A stretch of DNA of 64,000 nucleotides from Sphingobacteriales bacterium 44-61 (GCA_001898405.1 MKTW01000004.1:74156-138155), one strand, 5' to 3'; shown: positions 36,905 through 45,701, counted from the first letter of the stretch. Numbers and translations: made by a program. The notes: a model not told the origin generated them from the letters alone.

Positions 36905-39121
36905 TCATCCGTCCGTTTCTTCCTCTCCCATCGATTTCCTGTACGCCTTTATAAAAATAGCTCCCAGGTTTTTGTAGGGTGGAATATAATCTTCAAATCC
37001 TTCCACACTGGCTTTTGATTTGAATTCTTTCCAGAAAGGTATCCAGTCGATATTGTTACCATTCCGCAGTTTCTCTGTAAGCAACAGGAAGAACGGTTTG
37101 TTGATCGCCGTTTTACCGATCTGCTTCGATGCAATGATGTGTGCATCTTCTGATTTATGCAGGATAGAATCGATCAAATGGAATCCGCCACAGGAGCCCA
37201 TGAACACGATGCGGGAAGAAGGTGCCATATAGGCAATGGTTGAATTGGCGAAATAACTGTGCCCGCGGTGAATGGTCACAGTAGGATGAATATTGTTCTT
37301 TTCCAGGTAATCATCCAGCGCCTGTTGCGCTTTATCGTCTTCACCGGTTTCTTCCGGTAATGGCTTGTTGGCATAGATCACTACAGGGTTGCCTTTGACA
37401 GAACGGATCGTGATCCATTGCGGGTTATTACGGTCAATAGCCCAGTTGCCGCCGCCAAACATATTCTGGAAGCCATTGAAGATCCCCTGCCCATCTTTAT
37501 CTCCATAAAAGAATACCTGGGCTATCACTTCGCCTTTCTCATTGGTCAGTGAAGAGAAGGGCACGTTATATACCGGCGGAATACCCAGTTCTTTGGTAAG
37601 ATCAATATTCTTGGAAGAGTCTGCAGAAAGGAAAAGCTTATTTAAAATATTATAGATCACAATTCCTTTCTTGTTATTCTCATCAAGGTTGCGCTGATAA
37701 TTTTCCTGCACCAGGTTCAACACTTCTGCTGCCAGTTTTTTATTGGTTTCAATAATGCTCGCATAAGAATCTGCTACGTCCACCCCATCTTCCAGCCCTT
37801 CTGTTTTTTCCAAACCGCCTACAAAGGCTTTCATCAGGTCGGTTGCTTCATCATGCCTTGGAAAAGTAGAAAGAAAATTGCCCAGGGTATTGTAGGCTGC
37901 TGCCTGGCTGATGAATTTACGGTAGTGATCAAAGTTCAGGCTGAGCAATAAGGAATCGCCGCGATTGTTGATCTTTTTCATCATCAACGGGTACACGCCA
38001 CTTGTGTAGCTGGATGTATAGATCAACCCATCGGTAAGCACCGCCAGGTAATACAACTCCTGTGCTGTTAATGGCTGAAGGCATCTGAAACGTACCGCAT
38101 CTGATTCAGTATGCAAGCCGTTAATGGTTGTTACAAACACATCTTTTGCCTTCTTTTCCAGTTTTGCTGTCAGTTCTTTAAATGCAATGGCGGTGTCTTT
38201 ATTGATCGCTCTTTGCATATAGTCCATCTGCGTTTTCACCAGCAACCGGAAATATTGTATTGAATCTTTTTCTGCAGCATCCAGTTCCTCAAAAGTTATT
38301 TTTCCTTTCACGATATTATCGAGGAAAGGAAAATATTGTTGCCCGCTTCTGCTTCTTGCCATGCGGGTAACGGCTTTCACAAATTCATCATCATTGATGT
38401 TGCGGATAATACCCCCCAGTTTATTGTTGGCCTGCGCGTAAGTGTACAATTGAGCAGGGTATCTTTTTGCCACGGCTTTCACCAGGCTGTCTGCAAAAGG
38501 CACATTGGGATTATCCTTAAGGGTAATAAATGTGGAAGCCGGATGCAGTACGCAGTATTTTAAAATCAGCTCGTCTTTGGATGGCTGGTACCCTTTATTG
38601 GAAGAGAAAATATTGGCAGCAAGCACAGCAGTTCCTGCATCGTAAGATAAAGGAGCAATTACCGGCTCTATGCTTTTACCATCCCTGTCATCAATCACGC
38701 ATTGCTTATATCCATTGATGATCTGCGGAAGATGCAGCAGGTTCACTTTTTTCGTTCGCCAGTTGGCACGTACATATTTCAACACGTTCGACATGCCGGT
38801 GAGATAATTCACTTTCAACCGGTGGTCCAGTAAGCTATCTGCTTCTATGTTGAACTGGAATTCATCAACCGTTTGGCCGATGGCTTTAGTAAGCAAAAGA
38901 TTTACTTCCTCATTTCCGGAAAAAACCAACTCGTTGTCGGCTTTTCCATCCGCACTCAGCAGGTCTCTTTGTTCTTTATCGATATAGTCATGAAAAAGCT
39001 CCCTGTTCTTGGGCGGCTTTATCGTGATGGCGGCATTATTGATATTAAGCTGTGCTGCCAGGCTTGTAGAAAAAGCCAGGAAAGCAGTCCATAAAACAAG
39101 GTATCTCAACATTGAAGTCAT
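36905..39121 (-). CDS. Secreted protein of unknown family, possible caspase-like His-Cys domain (paralogue 1)
   Basis: 738 residues; signal peptide LRYLVLWTAFLAFSTSLAA (ATG at 39121 or 39112). It shares long blocks with paralogue 2: PFADSLVKAVAK, YPAQLYTYAQANNKLG, LTAQELYYLAVLTDGLIYTS, ELGIPPVY and TIAYMAPSSRIVFMGSCGGF. The candidate dyad is His621 in HRGHSYF and Cys644 in GSCGG. The N-terminal 100 residues diverge most, so the two copies may differ in partner or substrate. It is transcribed divergently from the PhoB-like regulator. Confidence 0.75.
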   Translation of the reverse strand: MTSMLRYLVLWTAFLAFSTSLAAQLNINNAAITIKPPKNRELFHDYIDKEQRDLLSADGKADNELVFSGNEEVNLLLTKAIGQTVDEFQFNIEADSLLDHRLKVNYLTGMSNVLKYVRANWRTKKVNLLHLPQIINGYKQCVIDDRDGKSIEPVIAPLSYDAGTAVLAANIFSSNKGYQPSKDELILKYCVLHPASTFITLKDNPNVPFADSLVKAVAKRYPAQLYTYAQANNKLGGIIRNINDDEFVKAVTRMARSRSGQQYFPFLDNIVKGKITFEELDAAEKDSIQYFRLLVKTQMDYMQRAINKDTAIAFKELTAKLEKKAKDVFVTTINGLHTESDAVRFRCLQPLTAQELYYLAVLTDGLIYTSSYTSGVYPLMMKKINNRGDSLLLSLNFDHYRKFISQAAAYNTLGNFLSTFPRHDEATDLMKAFVGGLEKTEGLEDGVDVADSYASIIETNKKLAAEVLNLVQENYQRNLDENNKKGIVIYNILNKLFLSADSSKNIDLTKELGIPPVYNVPFSSLTNEKGEVIAQVFFYGDKDGQGIFNGFQNMFGGGNWAIDRNNPQWITIRSVKGNPVVIYANKPLPEETGEDDKAQQALDDYLEKNNIHPTVTIHRGHSYFANSTIAYMAPSSRIVFMGSCGGFHLIDSILHKSEDAHIIASKQIGKTAINKPFFLLLTEKLRNGNNIDWIPFWKEFKSKASVEGFEDYIPPYKNLGAIFIKAYRKSMGEEETDG

Positions 39122-39259
39122 AAGGATAGATATGCAAATTTAATAACCCGCGTTGATATTCAACTATAATCTGTTTATCATACAGTTATAAGACGGTTTT
39201 CGGGGCATAAGGTTGTCTGTGGTCCGCCCTGCATTTTCCTGTCATAAAATCATGCCTGA

Positions 39260-39289
39260 TATTAAGTTATCATTAAGTCTGTATGAACA
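39260..39289. promoter_or_regulatory. 11-bp phased direct repeats between paralogue operon and PhoB-like gene
   Basis: On the minus strand, heptamers CTTAATG (39277-39271) and CTTAATA (39266-39260) are 11 bp apart, with a weaker GTTCATA one period before. CTTAATA is the same heptamer as upstream of the PlcP-like gene. The downstream GGTnAY and CCTTTG parts of the other Pho-type promoters are missing here, so this is a weaker candidate. Confidence 0.4.
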
Positions 39290-39303
39290 AAGTGCCGGGG
39301 TTT

Positions 39304-39332
39304 TTTGCGCCCGCAATTTCCCAGTAGCTTTG
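39304..39332 (+). promoter_or_regulatory. Promoter of the two-component system
   Basis: TTTG (39304-39307), 17 nt, then TAGCTTTG (39325-39332), a full match to the TAnnTTTG -7 box. The ATG at 39350 would leave a leader of only about a dozen bases. The palindrome TTTGCGCAAA overlaps the -7 box (39329-39338). Confidence 0.5.
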
Positions 39333-39349
39333 CGCAAACTTTCATTGGC

Positions 39350-40027
39350 ATGGAAACTAAGGCCCGAAAAGTGCTGATAGCCGACGATGAGCCGGATATA
39401 TTAGAAATTTTAAAATACAACCTCAGCGGCGAAGGATATGATGTGATAACCGCCAAAGACGGGGATGAAGCGCTCGAAAAAGCAAGGCGTACCCAACCAG
39501 ACCTGGTGGTGCTGGACGTAATGATGCCTAAAAAAACAGGGGTGGAAGTTTGCCAGATCCTCCGCACCCAGGCAACTTTCAAAGACACCCTGATCATTTT
39601 CCTCACAGCTGTAAATGATGATGGCAGCCAGATCAGGGGTTTGGAAACCGGCGCTGACGATTATGTGAGTAAGCCGATCAGTCCAAAAGTGTTCCTGAGC
39701 CGCGTGAACGCTTTGTTCCGCCGGCTGAATAAAGCAGAGGTCAAGACCCTGGAACTGGAAAATATCAAAATAGATCCCGAGCGCTTTATGGTGCAGGTGG
39801 ATGGAAGTGATATCGTGCTGGCGAAAAAGGAATTTGAATTATTATATCTATTGGCCCAGAAACCAGGTCGTGTATTCCTTCGCAATGAAATACTCAACCA
39901 GGTATGGGGTAATGATGTGATCGTAGGCGACCGCACTATCGATGTCCATATCCGCAAGATCCGCCAGAAACTGGGGATCGATTGCGTGACGACGGTGAAG
40001 GGAGTAGGATATAAGTTTGAGCTTTGA
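39350..40027 (+). CDS. OmpR/PhoB-family response regulator
   Basis: 225 residues from ATG 39350 (METKARKVLIADDEPD). The receiver domain has the acidic pair DDE, the phospho-acceptor Asp in LVVLDVMMPKKTG, the Thr of FLTA and the Lys of VSKPISP. The C-terminal winged helix (KKEFELLYLLA, RTIDVHIRKIRQKLG) is of OmpR/PhoB type. It is followed 16 bp later by its kinase. With the phosphate genes around it, a PhoB role is likely; this is inferred from context. Confidence 0.93.
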   Translation: METKARKVLIADDEPDILEILKYNLSGEGYDVITAKDGDEALEKARRTQPDLVVLDVMMPKKTGVEVCQILRTQATFKDTLIIFLTAVNDDGSQIRGLETGADDYVSKPISPKVFLSRVNALFRRLNKAEVKTLELENIKIDPERFMVQVDGSDIVLAKKEFELLYLLAQKPGRVFLRNEILNQVWGNDVIVGDRTIDVHIRKIRQKLGIDCVTTVKGVGYKFEL

Positions 40028-40043
40028 AGCGTAACTTCATTAC

Positions 40044-41093
40044 ATGTTCTCCCTTAAAAATATTTCCCCCCGTCAGCTTTCTTTTCTTACTGCTCTGGGC
40101 TTAGCTGCCCCGATCAGCCTGCTGGTATTTGTGATTGAAAAAAGATGGCAACCGGTATTGATCTCTTTCCTGGTAATATTGGGGGGTGGTTATTTCCTGA
40201 TCAGCTTCGTGCTTGAAAGATTTATCTACCGGAAGATCAAGCTCATTTATAAATTCATTTACCAGACCAAAGCCACCAAAAGACAGGAAACCTACTACAA
40301 ATACATTTTACCCAAGAAAAGCATTGATGAAGTAAGGGAAGATGTGGAAGCCTGGGCAACGGAAAACAAACAGGAAATAGAACTGCTGCGGGCTAATGAG
40401 CAATTCAGAAAAGAATTCCTTCAAAATCTTTCACACGAATTCAAAACGCCTGTATTCGCCATACAGGGTTATGTGGATACCTTGCTGCAAGGCGCCCTGG
40501 AAAATCCGCAGGTAAACAGGAAATTCCTGGAAAAAACATCCACCAATGTGGAAAGGCTTACCAATCTGCTGAATGACCTGGATGAAATATCAAGACTGGA
40601 AAGAGGCGAGTTGAACCTGATCAAGCAAAACTTTGTGATCCAGGATCTCGTAAAAGAAACATTTGAAAGCATCTCCATTATGGCGGAGCAAAAGAATATC
40701 CGCTGCAGCATCAAGAAAGGTTGTGAATCCCCGCTTACCGTTTTTGCCGATAAGGAAAAAATAAGACAGGTGCTGCTGAATCTTGTGGAGAACTCCATCA
40801 AATATGGCAAACAGAACGGTTCTATTACAGCCAGCATGTATATTACTGATGGCAGACATGTGCTGGTGGAGATAAGGGATGACGGGATCGGCATTCCCGA
40901 AAAACACCTGACCCGCATTTTTGAACGTTTCTATCGCACTGAAGAAGGCCGCAGCCTTGATGTAACAGGAAGCGGGCTGGGGCTGGCCATTTGCAAACAT
41001 ATCATTGAAGCGCACGGGCAAACCATTCACGCACGCAGCCGCGAGGATGTAGGCACATCCATCGGTTTTACGCTCGATAGAAAAAAGGATTGA
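40044..41093 (+). CDS. PhoR-like sensor histidine kinase
   Basis: 349 residues. Two membrane helices near the N-terminus with almost no periplasmic loop, a linker, then the dimerisation domain with the phospho-accepting His in NLSHEFKTPVFAIQGY. The ATPase domain has the N box (LVENSIKYGK), G1 (IRDDGIGIP), F box (RIFERFYR) and G2 (GSGLGLAI). The missing sensor domain is typical of PhoR proteins that sense through the phosphate uptake system. It is in an operon with the response regulator. Confidence 0.92.
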   Translation: MFSLKNISPRQLSFLTALGLAAPISLLVFVIEKRWQPVLISFLVILGGGYFLISFVLERFIYRKIKLIYKFIYQTKATKRQETYYKYILPKKSIDEVREDVEAWATENKQEIELLRANEQFRKEFLQNLSHEFKTPVFAIQGYVDTLLQGALENPQVNRKFLEKTSTNVERLTNLLNDLDEISRLERGELNLIKQNFVIQDLVKETFESISIMAEQKNIRCSIKKGCESPLTVFADKEKIRQVLLNLVENSIKYGKQNGSITASMYITDGRHVLVEIRDDGIGIPEKHLTRIFERFYRTEEGRSLDVTGSGLGLAICKHIIEAHGQTIHARSREDVGTSIGFTLDRKKD

Positions 41094-41096
41094 TCA

Positions 41097-42191
41097 TTAC
41101 TTCCTCGAAGCGATCTTTGTTCCCGGTTCAAATTCCTCACCTACCAGTCCTGCAATCATGCCGGCTACCTGTTGCAGGTACAATTGCTGTTCGTCCTTCA
41201 CTTCACCCAGGGGAGCCACACCCGGCCCCATCATGGCCAGCCATGTTTGTGAAGAGCCGCGGATAAAAAGATGATGCGAAGCCCATTTTGCATCACGGTA
41301 TCCTCTTCCATGATCAGTGGTAATAATAATAGATGTGTTGTCTTTATAACCTGGCGTGGTTTGTATCCAATGCCATAATTCGGCCAGCAGCCTGTCTGCT
41401 TTGTTAAGATGCTCCAGGTACATATCATAGCGGGCTGAATGGGCATACTCGTCGGTTTCTCCCAGTCCCAGGAAAAGCACCTTTGGCCTGTGTTCTTCCA
41501 GGTATTCACGCGCAGCCAGGAAAGTGAGCTGATCGTAGCGTGTACCACCCTTGTGATAAACGTTTTCCTCCTGCACTTTATTGACCAGTTGCTGCCCGCT
41601 GGAAAGATGCTCGCCTTCCACTTTCTGATAACCGCTGTTGACGGGTATCCCATTCCTTTGCTCATTCAGGATATAGGGGAATACATCCCATGAAGTGAAT
41701 GCTGCCACTTTTCCTTTAAACTCATCTTTGCTCTCCAGGTACTCAAGCACATTGATATTGCTGTTGTACCTTTTTTTGTTGGATGATACCAGCAGGTCTG
41801 TAGTACCGGTGAATATTTCATTATAACCGGGATAGGAAAAAGCATAGAGGTTGGCCACATTCACTTTATTATTCAGCTGCCTGTTACCATACAGTTGTCC
41901 TTTCCCTGCCAGTACAGACCAAAAAAAAGGCATCAGTTGCCTGCGCCTTTGCTCTTTATTATCCGACCAGTAAAGTGCCTTGATGGTATTCGTGTCGGGA
42001 GTGAACTTCGGATCATTGATCAGGTCTTCGTCCGCGCCATTGAATATCTCCTGCCAGCGGACCCCGTCGATCGTAACAACGACCAGGTTTTTAGCAGGCC
42101 TGATATCGATAGGTGTTTGCTGAGCTAACCGTGAAGGTGTAGCAGAAGGAAGTGTTGCAAGGAGGATTAAAGAAGTAAGGAAAACTTTCAC
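41097..42191 (-). CDS. Alkaline phosphatase superfamily protein (phosphodiesterase/phosphatase-like)
   Basis: 364 residues from GTG 42191 (MKVFLTSLILLATLPSATPS, a signal peptide); another GTG at 42206 is possible. Metal-ligand motifs of the superfamily are present: VTIDGVRWQEIF near the N-terminus, GLGETDEYAHSARY, IITTDHGRG and SHHLFIRG. The nucleophile is probably in FSYPGYNEIFTG. An exported phosphate-releasing enzyme fits the phosphate theme. It converges with the kinase gene (3-bp gap). A Pho-type promoter precedes it. Confidence 0.88.
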   Translation of the reverse strand: MKVFLTSLILLATLPSATPSRLAQQTPIDIRPAKNLVVVTIDGVRWQEIFNGADEDLINDPKFTPDTNTIKALYWSDNKEQRRRQLMPFFWSVLAGKGQLYGNRQLNNKVNVANLYAFSYPGYNEIFTGTTDLLVSSNKKRYNSNINVLEYLESKDEFKGKVAAFTSWDVFPYILNEQRNGIPVNSGYQKVEGEHLSSGQQLVNKVQEENVYHKGGTRYDQLTFLAAREYLEEHRPKVLFLGLGETDEYAHSARYDMYLEHLNKADRLLAELWHWIQTTPGYKDNTSIIITTDHGRGYRDAKWASHHLFIRGSSQTWLAMMGPGVAPLGEVKDEQQLYLQQVAGMIAGLVGEEFEPGTKIASRK

Positions 42192-42205
42192 ATCTGAAGG
42201 TTTCA

Positions 42206-42262
42206 CAAAGAAAGGCAGATAGTGTGACCGGAAGGTTAAGGTAAGGTGATGAAACTATGAAA
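42206..42262 (-). promoter_or_regulatory. Pho-type promoter of the alkaline-phosphatase-superfamily gene
   Basis: Reading the minus strand, 7-mers at 11-bp phase are TTTCATA (42262), CATCACC (42251), CTTAACC (42240) and GGTCACA (42229). A 9-nt spacer and the -7-like TTTCTTTG (42213-42206) follow. Spacing and the GGTnAY unit match the promoters at 42298-42343 and 50186-50264. The distal heptamers are degenerate. Confidence 0.6.
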
Positions 42263-42297
42263 TGGCTGTGGGTCGGCCACGCCCTATTTCATAAATG

Positions 42298-42343
42298 CTT
42301 AATACTCGCTTAATACTAAGGTTATATACCATCCTGACCTTTA
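42298..42343 (+). promoter_or_regulatory. Pho-type promoter of the PlcP-like/glycosyltransferase operon
   Basis: Two identical heptamers CTTAATA (42298-42304, 42309-42315) are 11 bp apart. GGTTATA (42320-42326) is in the same phase, then come 9 nt and the -7-like GACCTTTA (42336-42343). The ATG follows at 42357. The order and distances equal those upstream of the TonB receptor gene at 50170. Confidence 0.65.
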
Positions 42344-42356
42344 GCAAACCTTTTGA

Positions 42357-43205
42357 ATGCAAAAACGTCCCGTTGATGTAGCTGTAATATCCGACCTGCA
42401 CCTTGGCACGTATGCCTGCCGGGCAAAAGAGTTTGTCAGCTACCTCAATAGCATCGAGCCCCGCCTCCTTATTCTCAATGGCGACATTATTGATGGATGG
42501 CAATTCAGCAAGCATTATTTTCCTCTTCATCACATCACCGCCATTCAGCAGATATTCCACCTGCTCTCCAATGGCACAAGGGTTATTTACATCACCGGCA
42601 ATCATGATGAAACACTGCGCCGGTATGCCGATCTCCATCTTGGAAATTTTCAACTGGCGGATAAAGTAGTGATAGAAATAGATGGAAAAATGAACTGGAT
42701 CTTCCATGGTGATGTGTTTGATCACACCACAGCCAATCAGGCCAAGTTCTGGGGCAAACTCGGCAGCAATGGCTATGCAATGCTGCTGGGTTTTAACAAA
42801 ATGATCAATAAAATGATGAGGCTGCTGGGCCGGGAAAAAGTTTCCCTTTCCAAAAAGATCATGGAGCAGTTTCATAAACGCTTTGTGCGCATCGATGCTT
42901 TTGAAACCATGATCGCTGAGCTGGCCATTGAAAAAAAATATGACTGTGTGATCTGCGGTCATATCCACCAACCCGTCAAAAGAGTTTACAGCAATGAAAA
43001 AGGGGCTGTCACTTATCTCAATTCAGGAGATTGGGTTGAGCACATGACTTCCCTGGAATATTATAACAACGACTGGCATTTATACACACACCAGCAGGAA
43101 GAGACCCAACCTGAACCGGCGAAACAACCCAAGCCAAAGCCCGAAGTGATCACCAACGAAATAGCTATTTATCTGCATTCTTTAACCCAACCCTCAGCAA
43201 TATGA
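42357..43205 (+). CDS. PlcP-like metallophosphoesterase (annotated UDP-2,3-diacylglucosamine diphosphatase family)
   Basis: 282 residues. Calcineurin-like metal motifs are complete: SDLHLG (11-16), NGDIIDGW, TGNHDE, FHGDVFDH and CGHIHQP. The SDLHLGTYACRA and GDIIDGW forms are those of the PlcP subgroup of COG2908, known in Sinorhizobium as a phospholipase C that removes phosphate head groups during phosphate starvation, and not those of classical LpxH. The last 4 bp overlap the glycosyltransferase gene (ATGA). The C-terminal tail is Pro/Lys/Gln rich. PlcP function is inferred from motifs, partner gene and promoter. Confidence 0.85.
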   Translation: MQKRPVDVAVISDLHLGTYACRAKEFVSYLNSIEPRLLILNGDIIDGWQFSKHYFPLHHITAIQQIFHLLSNGTRVIYITGNHDETLRRYADLHLGNFQLADKVVIEIDGKMNWIFHGDVFDHTTANQAKFWGKLGSNGYAMLLGFNKMINKMMRLLGREKVSLSKKIMEQFHKRFVRIDAFETMIAELAIEKKYDCVICGHIHQPVKRVYSNEKGAVTYLNSGDWVEHMTSLEYYNNDWHLYTHQQEETQPEPAKQPKPKPEVITNEIAIYLHSLTQPSAI

Positions 43206-44221
43206 ACATATTATATGCTATACAGGCAACAGGCAACGGACACATTAGCCGTGCCATGGAATTATTACCGCACCTCGAAGAGTACGGCAATATTGATATT
43301 TTCCTTAGTGGCGGCAACAGTCATCTTGCGCTTGATGCGCCGATCAAATACCGCAGCAAGGGTTTAAGCCTTTATTATAATTGTAATGGAGGATTGGATT
43401 ACTGGCAAATCGCCAAAGGCATTCACCCATTGCGTCTCCGCCAGGAGATCCGGGACCTGCCTGTAGAAAAATATGATCTCGTGCTCAACGATTTTGATTA
43501 CATCACTTCAGCCGCCTGCGCCCGCAAAAAGGTCCCGTCCATTAATTTCGGGCACCAGGCCAGCTTTTATTCATCCCACACTCCAAGGCCTTCTATAAAA
43601 AACTCAACAGGCGAATGGATCCTGAAGAATTATGCAAAAGCTACGCATTATGTAGGCCTGCATTTCAAATCGTATGATCATTTCATTTTCACCCCTGTGG
43701 TAAAGCAACAGATACTGGAAGCCAATCCTACTGATAAAGGTTATATCACGGTGTACCTGCCATCCTATTGCGAGCCGCAACTGGTGGAAATATTCAGTGC
43801 ATTCGGCGATCTTCAATTCGACGTGTTCTGCGGCCAGGTGATGCAACCGAGGCAAGAGGGAAACCTGCGTTTGCTGCCAGTCAATAAGCAGGCGTTTAAC
43901 GAAAGCCTGATCCATTGCAGCGGCATCATTACCGGCGGAGGATTTGAAACCCCGGCCGAAGCCCTGCACCTGGGTAAAAAGATCATGTCGATCCCCATCC
44001 GCAGCCAGTATGAGCAGCAATGCAATGCAGCTGCTTTACAGGAAATGGGCATCCGGGTACTGAAAAGTATCGATCATACGTTCAGCGATCATCTCGAAGA
44101 CTGGATCAACAATGATGAAAGGATAAAAATGGATTACAGTAAAAGCATCCCTGAAAGCCTGGAATATCTTTTCAGTTTAAATGTTGAAAAAAGAGAAAAT
44201 GAATTGCTGGAAGTAGCCTAA
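43202..44221 (+). CDS. MurG-like glycosyltransferase, probable diacylglycerol glycosyltransferase
   Basis: 339 residues, GT-B fold. The N-terminal ATGNGHISRAMELLPHL loop and the C-terminal donor site GGGFETPAEALHLGKK with a following RSQYEQQCNA are typical of the MurG/UGT superfamily. It is translationally coupled to the PlcP-like gene (ATGA overlap). In known lipid remodelling, PlcP yields diacylglycerol and a partner glycosyltransferase adds sugar to it; the same step is proposed here. Donor and acceptor are not known. Confidence 0.83.
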   Translation: MNILYAIQATGNGHISRAMELLPHLEEYGNIDIFLSGGNSHLALDAPIKYRSKGLSLYYNCNGGLDYWQIAKGIHPLRLRQEIRDLPVEKYDLVLNDFDYITSAACARKKVPSINFGHQASFYSSHTPRPSIKNSTGEWILKNYAKATHYVGLHFKSYDHFIFTPVVKQQILEANPTDKGYITVYLPSYCEPQLVEIFSAFGDLQFDVFCGQVMQPRQEGNLRLLPVNKQAFNESLIHCSGIITGGGFETPAEALHLGKKIMSIPIRSQYEQQCNAAALQEMGIRVLKSIDHTFSDHLEDWINNDERIKMDYSKSIPESLEYLFSLNVEKRENELLEVA

Positions 44222-44317
44222 GAAATATCAGCTGATTTAATATTGAGATAATGCTGCTATAATAACCGCTTAACAAACAAGCTCCATCTTTACACCAGTT
44301 CTTTCTTCCAAGTCGTT

Positions 44318-44414
44318 CCCATTTGCAGGATGGTTCTAGCAGTTATTCCATCCATGCAAGTCTTCTCATGCAGTTTAGCCACTCCGGTCGTCCTTCCTGA
44401 GTGGCTTTTTTTTG
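44318..44414 (+). ncRNA. Two-hairpin structured region ending in a terminator (possible small RNA)
   Basis: A first hairpin pairs TTGCAGGATGG with CCATCCATGCAA (about 44322-44360, one bulge). A second is a strong terminator, AGCCACTC (44377-44384) with GAGTGGCT (44399-44406), followed by eight T. The terminator ends the plcP-like operon transcript. The first hairpin, in the 268-bp gap without an ORF, makes a small RNA or a structured 3' UTR possible. No promoter was identified. Confidence 0.35.
44377..44414 (+). terminator. Rho-independent terminator after the glycosyltransferase gene
   Basis: An 8-bp perfect stem (44377-44384 with 44399-44406) and a run of eight T. It separates the lipid-remodelling pair from the transglutaminase-like gene. 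Confidence 0.85.
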
Positions 44415-44489
44415 CCTCAACCATCCCCCGGAAATTTAATATTACCTTATTGTTAAGTTTTAATAATTTTATAGTGGATTGATTGTGCC

Positions 44490-45701
44490 GTGAAAATAAA
44501 ATTCCCTATACATCCCATCCTGGGGCTCTTGCTGATCAGCCTGCTATCTTCTTTTTCTCCAAAGAATACACAAGCTATCCGTTTTGATTTTTATGGTGAT
44601 ACGGTTGAATTGGAAGTGGATGATGCTTTCAAAACCAGTTTCAGCGGACCGCTTTCACTGGAGTCTGTGACGGCATTCTATGAAAAACTGAATGCCGGCA
44701 ATTATGAAAGCCTTATAAAAAAGATGCTTTTTTATAAGGAACAGTATAAGCTGGACGATTGGTTGTATTACCAGCTGATCCGGCGGACCGCTCAATCCAT
44801 CAGCCCTAAGGGAGAAAATTACACTGCTTATACGATCTATAAATGGTTCCTTCTTTGCAAATCCGGCTATAATGCCACTTTGCAGGTCACCGATGGCAAG
44901 ATCCTGTTTTATGTGCAAAGCGATGAAGTCATTTACGATATTCCTTACCATTTCAAAGATGGCAAGCAATACGTTTGCCTTAACTACCACGATTACGGGT
45001 CAATGATCGATTTTGACCAGGAAAAGTTTACCGAACTGCCGATTCATATACCGGGAGCGGAAAAAGCGTTTTCTTATAAGATCAATCAGCTACCCAGCTT
45101 TAAGCCGGAAGACTACCTGGAAAAGGACCTGCTCTTCAATATTTACCAGACTGAATACCATCTCAAAATAAAGCTGAATCCACAGATAAAAACGATTTTC
45201 GCCAATTACCCGGTAGTGGATTATGCATCTTATTTCAATATTCCTCTCAGCAAGGAAACATACAGTTCCCTTATCCCATTGCTGAAGCAGAATGTGAAAG
45301 GATTAAACGCCAAGAACGGCGTCGATTATCTCATGCGCTTTACCCGCTATGCTTTCCTGTTTGAAAAGGATGCCGATGTGTTTGGAAAGGAAAAGCGCTT
45401 TACGCCGGAGCAAACTCTCCTGTATGAGTATAGTGATTGTGAGGACAGGGCGGCTTTGTTTTTTTATCTCGTAAAGGAAATTTATAACCTGCCGATGATT
45501 GTTTTGTCTTATCCCAAACATATCACCATTGCGGTGAAGCTGGATAAACCTGTAGGGACCCCCATTGTTTATAATGGTGATCAGTATACCATCTGTGAAC
45601 CTACTCCGCAAAAGCAGGATGTGTTGATAGGTCAAATGTTGCCGTCCCTTCGTAAAGTGCCTTACGAAATCGTGTATGCTTACGCCCCTCTCTATAAATA
45701 A
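44490..45701 (+). CDS. Secreted transglutaminase-like/cysteine-peptidase-fold protein
   Basis: 403 residues; GTG start at 44490 and a signal peptide (MKIKFPIHPILGLLLISLLS). The C-terminal part shows a transglutaminase-like core: Cys in YSDCEDRAALFFYLV, His in YPKHITIAVKL and an acidic residue in YTICEPT. The N-terminal 250 residues are unlike any domain I recognise. It is probably periplasmic, with an unknown role. It has its own leader after the 44.4-kb terminator and converges with the lipoprotein gene. Confidence 0.78.
   Translation: MKIKFPIHPILGLLLISLLSSFSPKNTQAIRFDFYGDTVELEVDDAFKTSFSGPLSLESVTAFYEKLNAGNYESLIKKMLFYKEQYKLDDWLYYQLIRRTAQSISPKGENYTAYTIYKWFLLCKSGYNATLQVTDGKILFYVQSDEVIYDIPYHFKDGKQYVCLNYHDYGSMIDFDQEKFTELPIHIPGAEKAFSYKINQLPSFKPEDYLEKDLLFNIYQTEYHLKIKLNPQIKTIFANYPVVDYASYFNIPLSKETYSSLIPLLKQNVKGLNAKNGVDYLMRFTRYAFLFEKDADVFGKEKRFTPEQTLLYEYSDCEDRAALFFYLVKEIYNLPMIVLSYPKHITIAVKLDKPVGTPIVYNGDQYTICEPTPQKQDVLIGQMLPSLRKVPYEIVYAYAPLYK

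Noticed and set aside
42357-43205. Classical LpxH of lipid A synthesis
   Set aside because: Motifs GDIIDGW and SDLHLGTYACRA, the coupled glycosyltransferase and the promoter fit PlcP better; not fully excluded without phylogeny.
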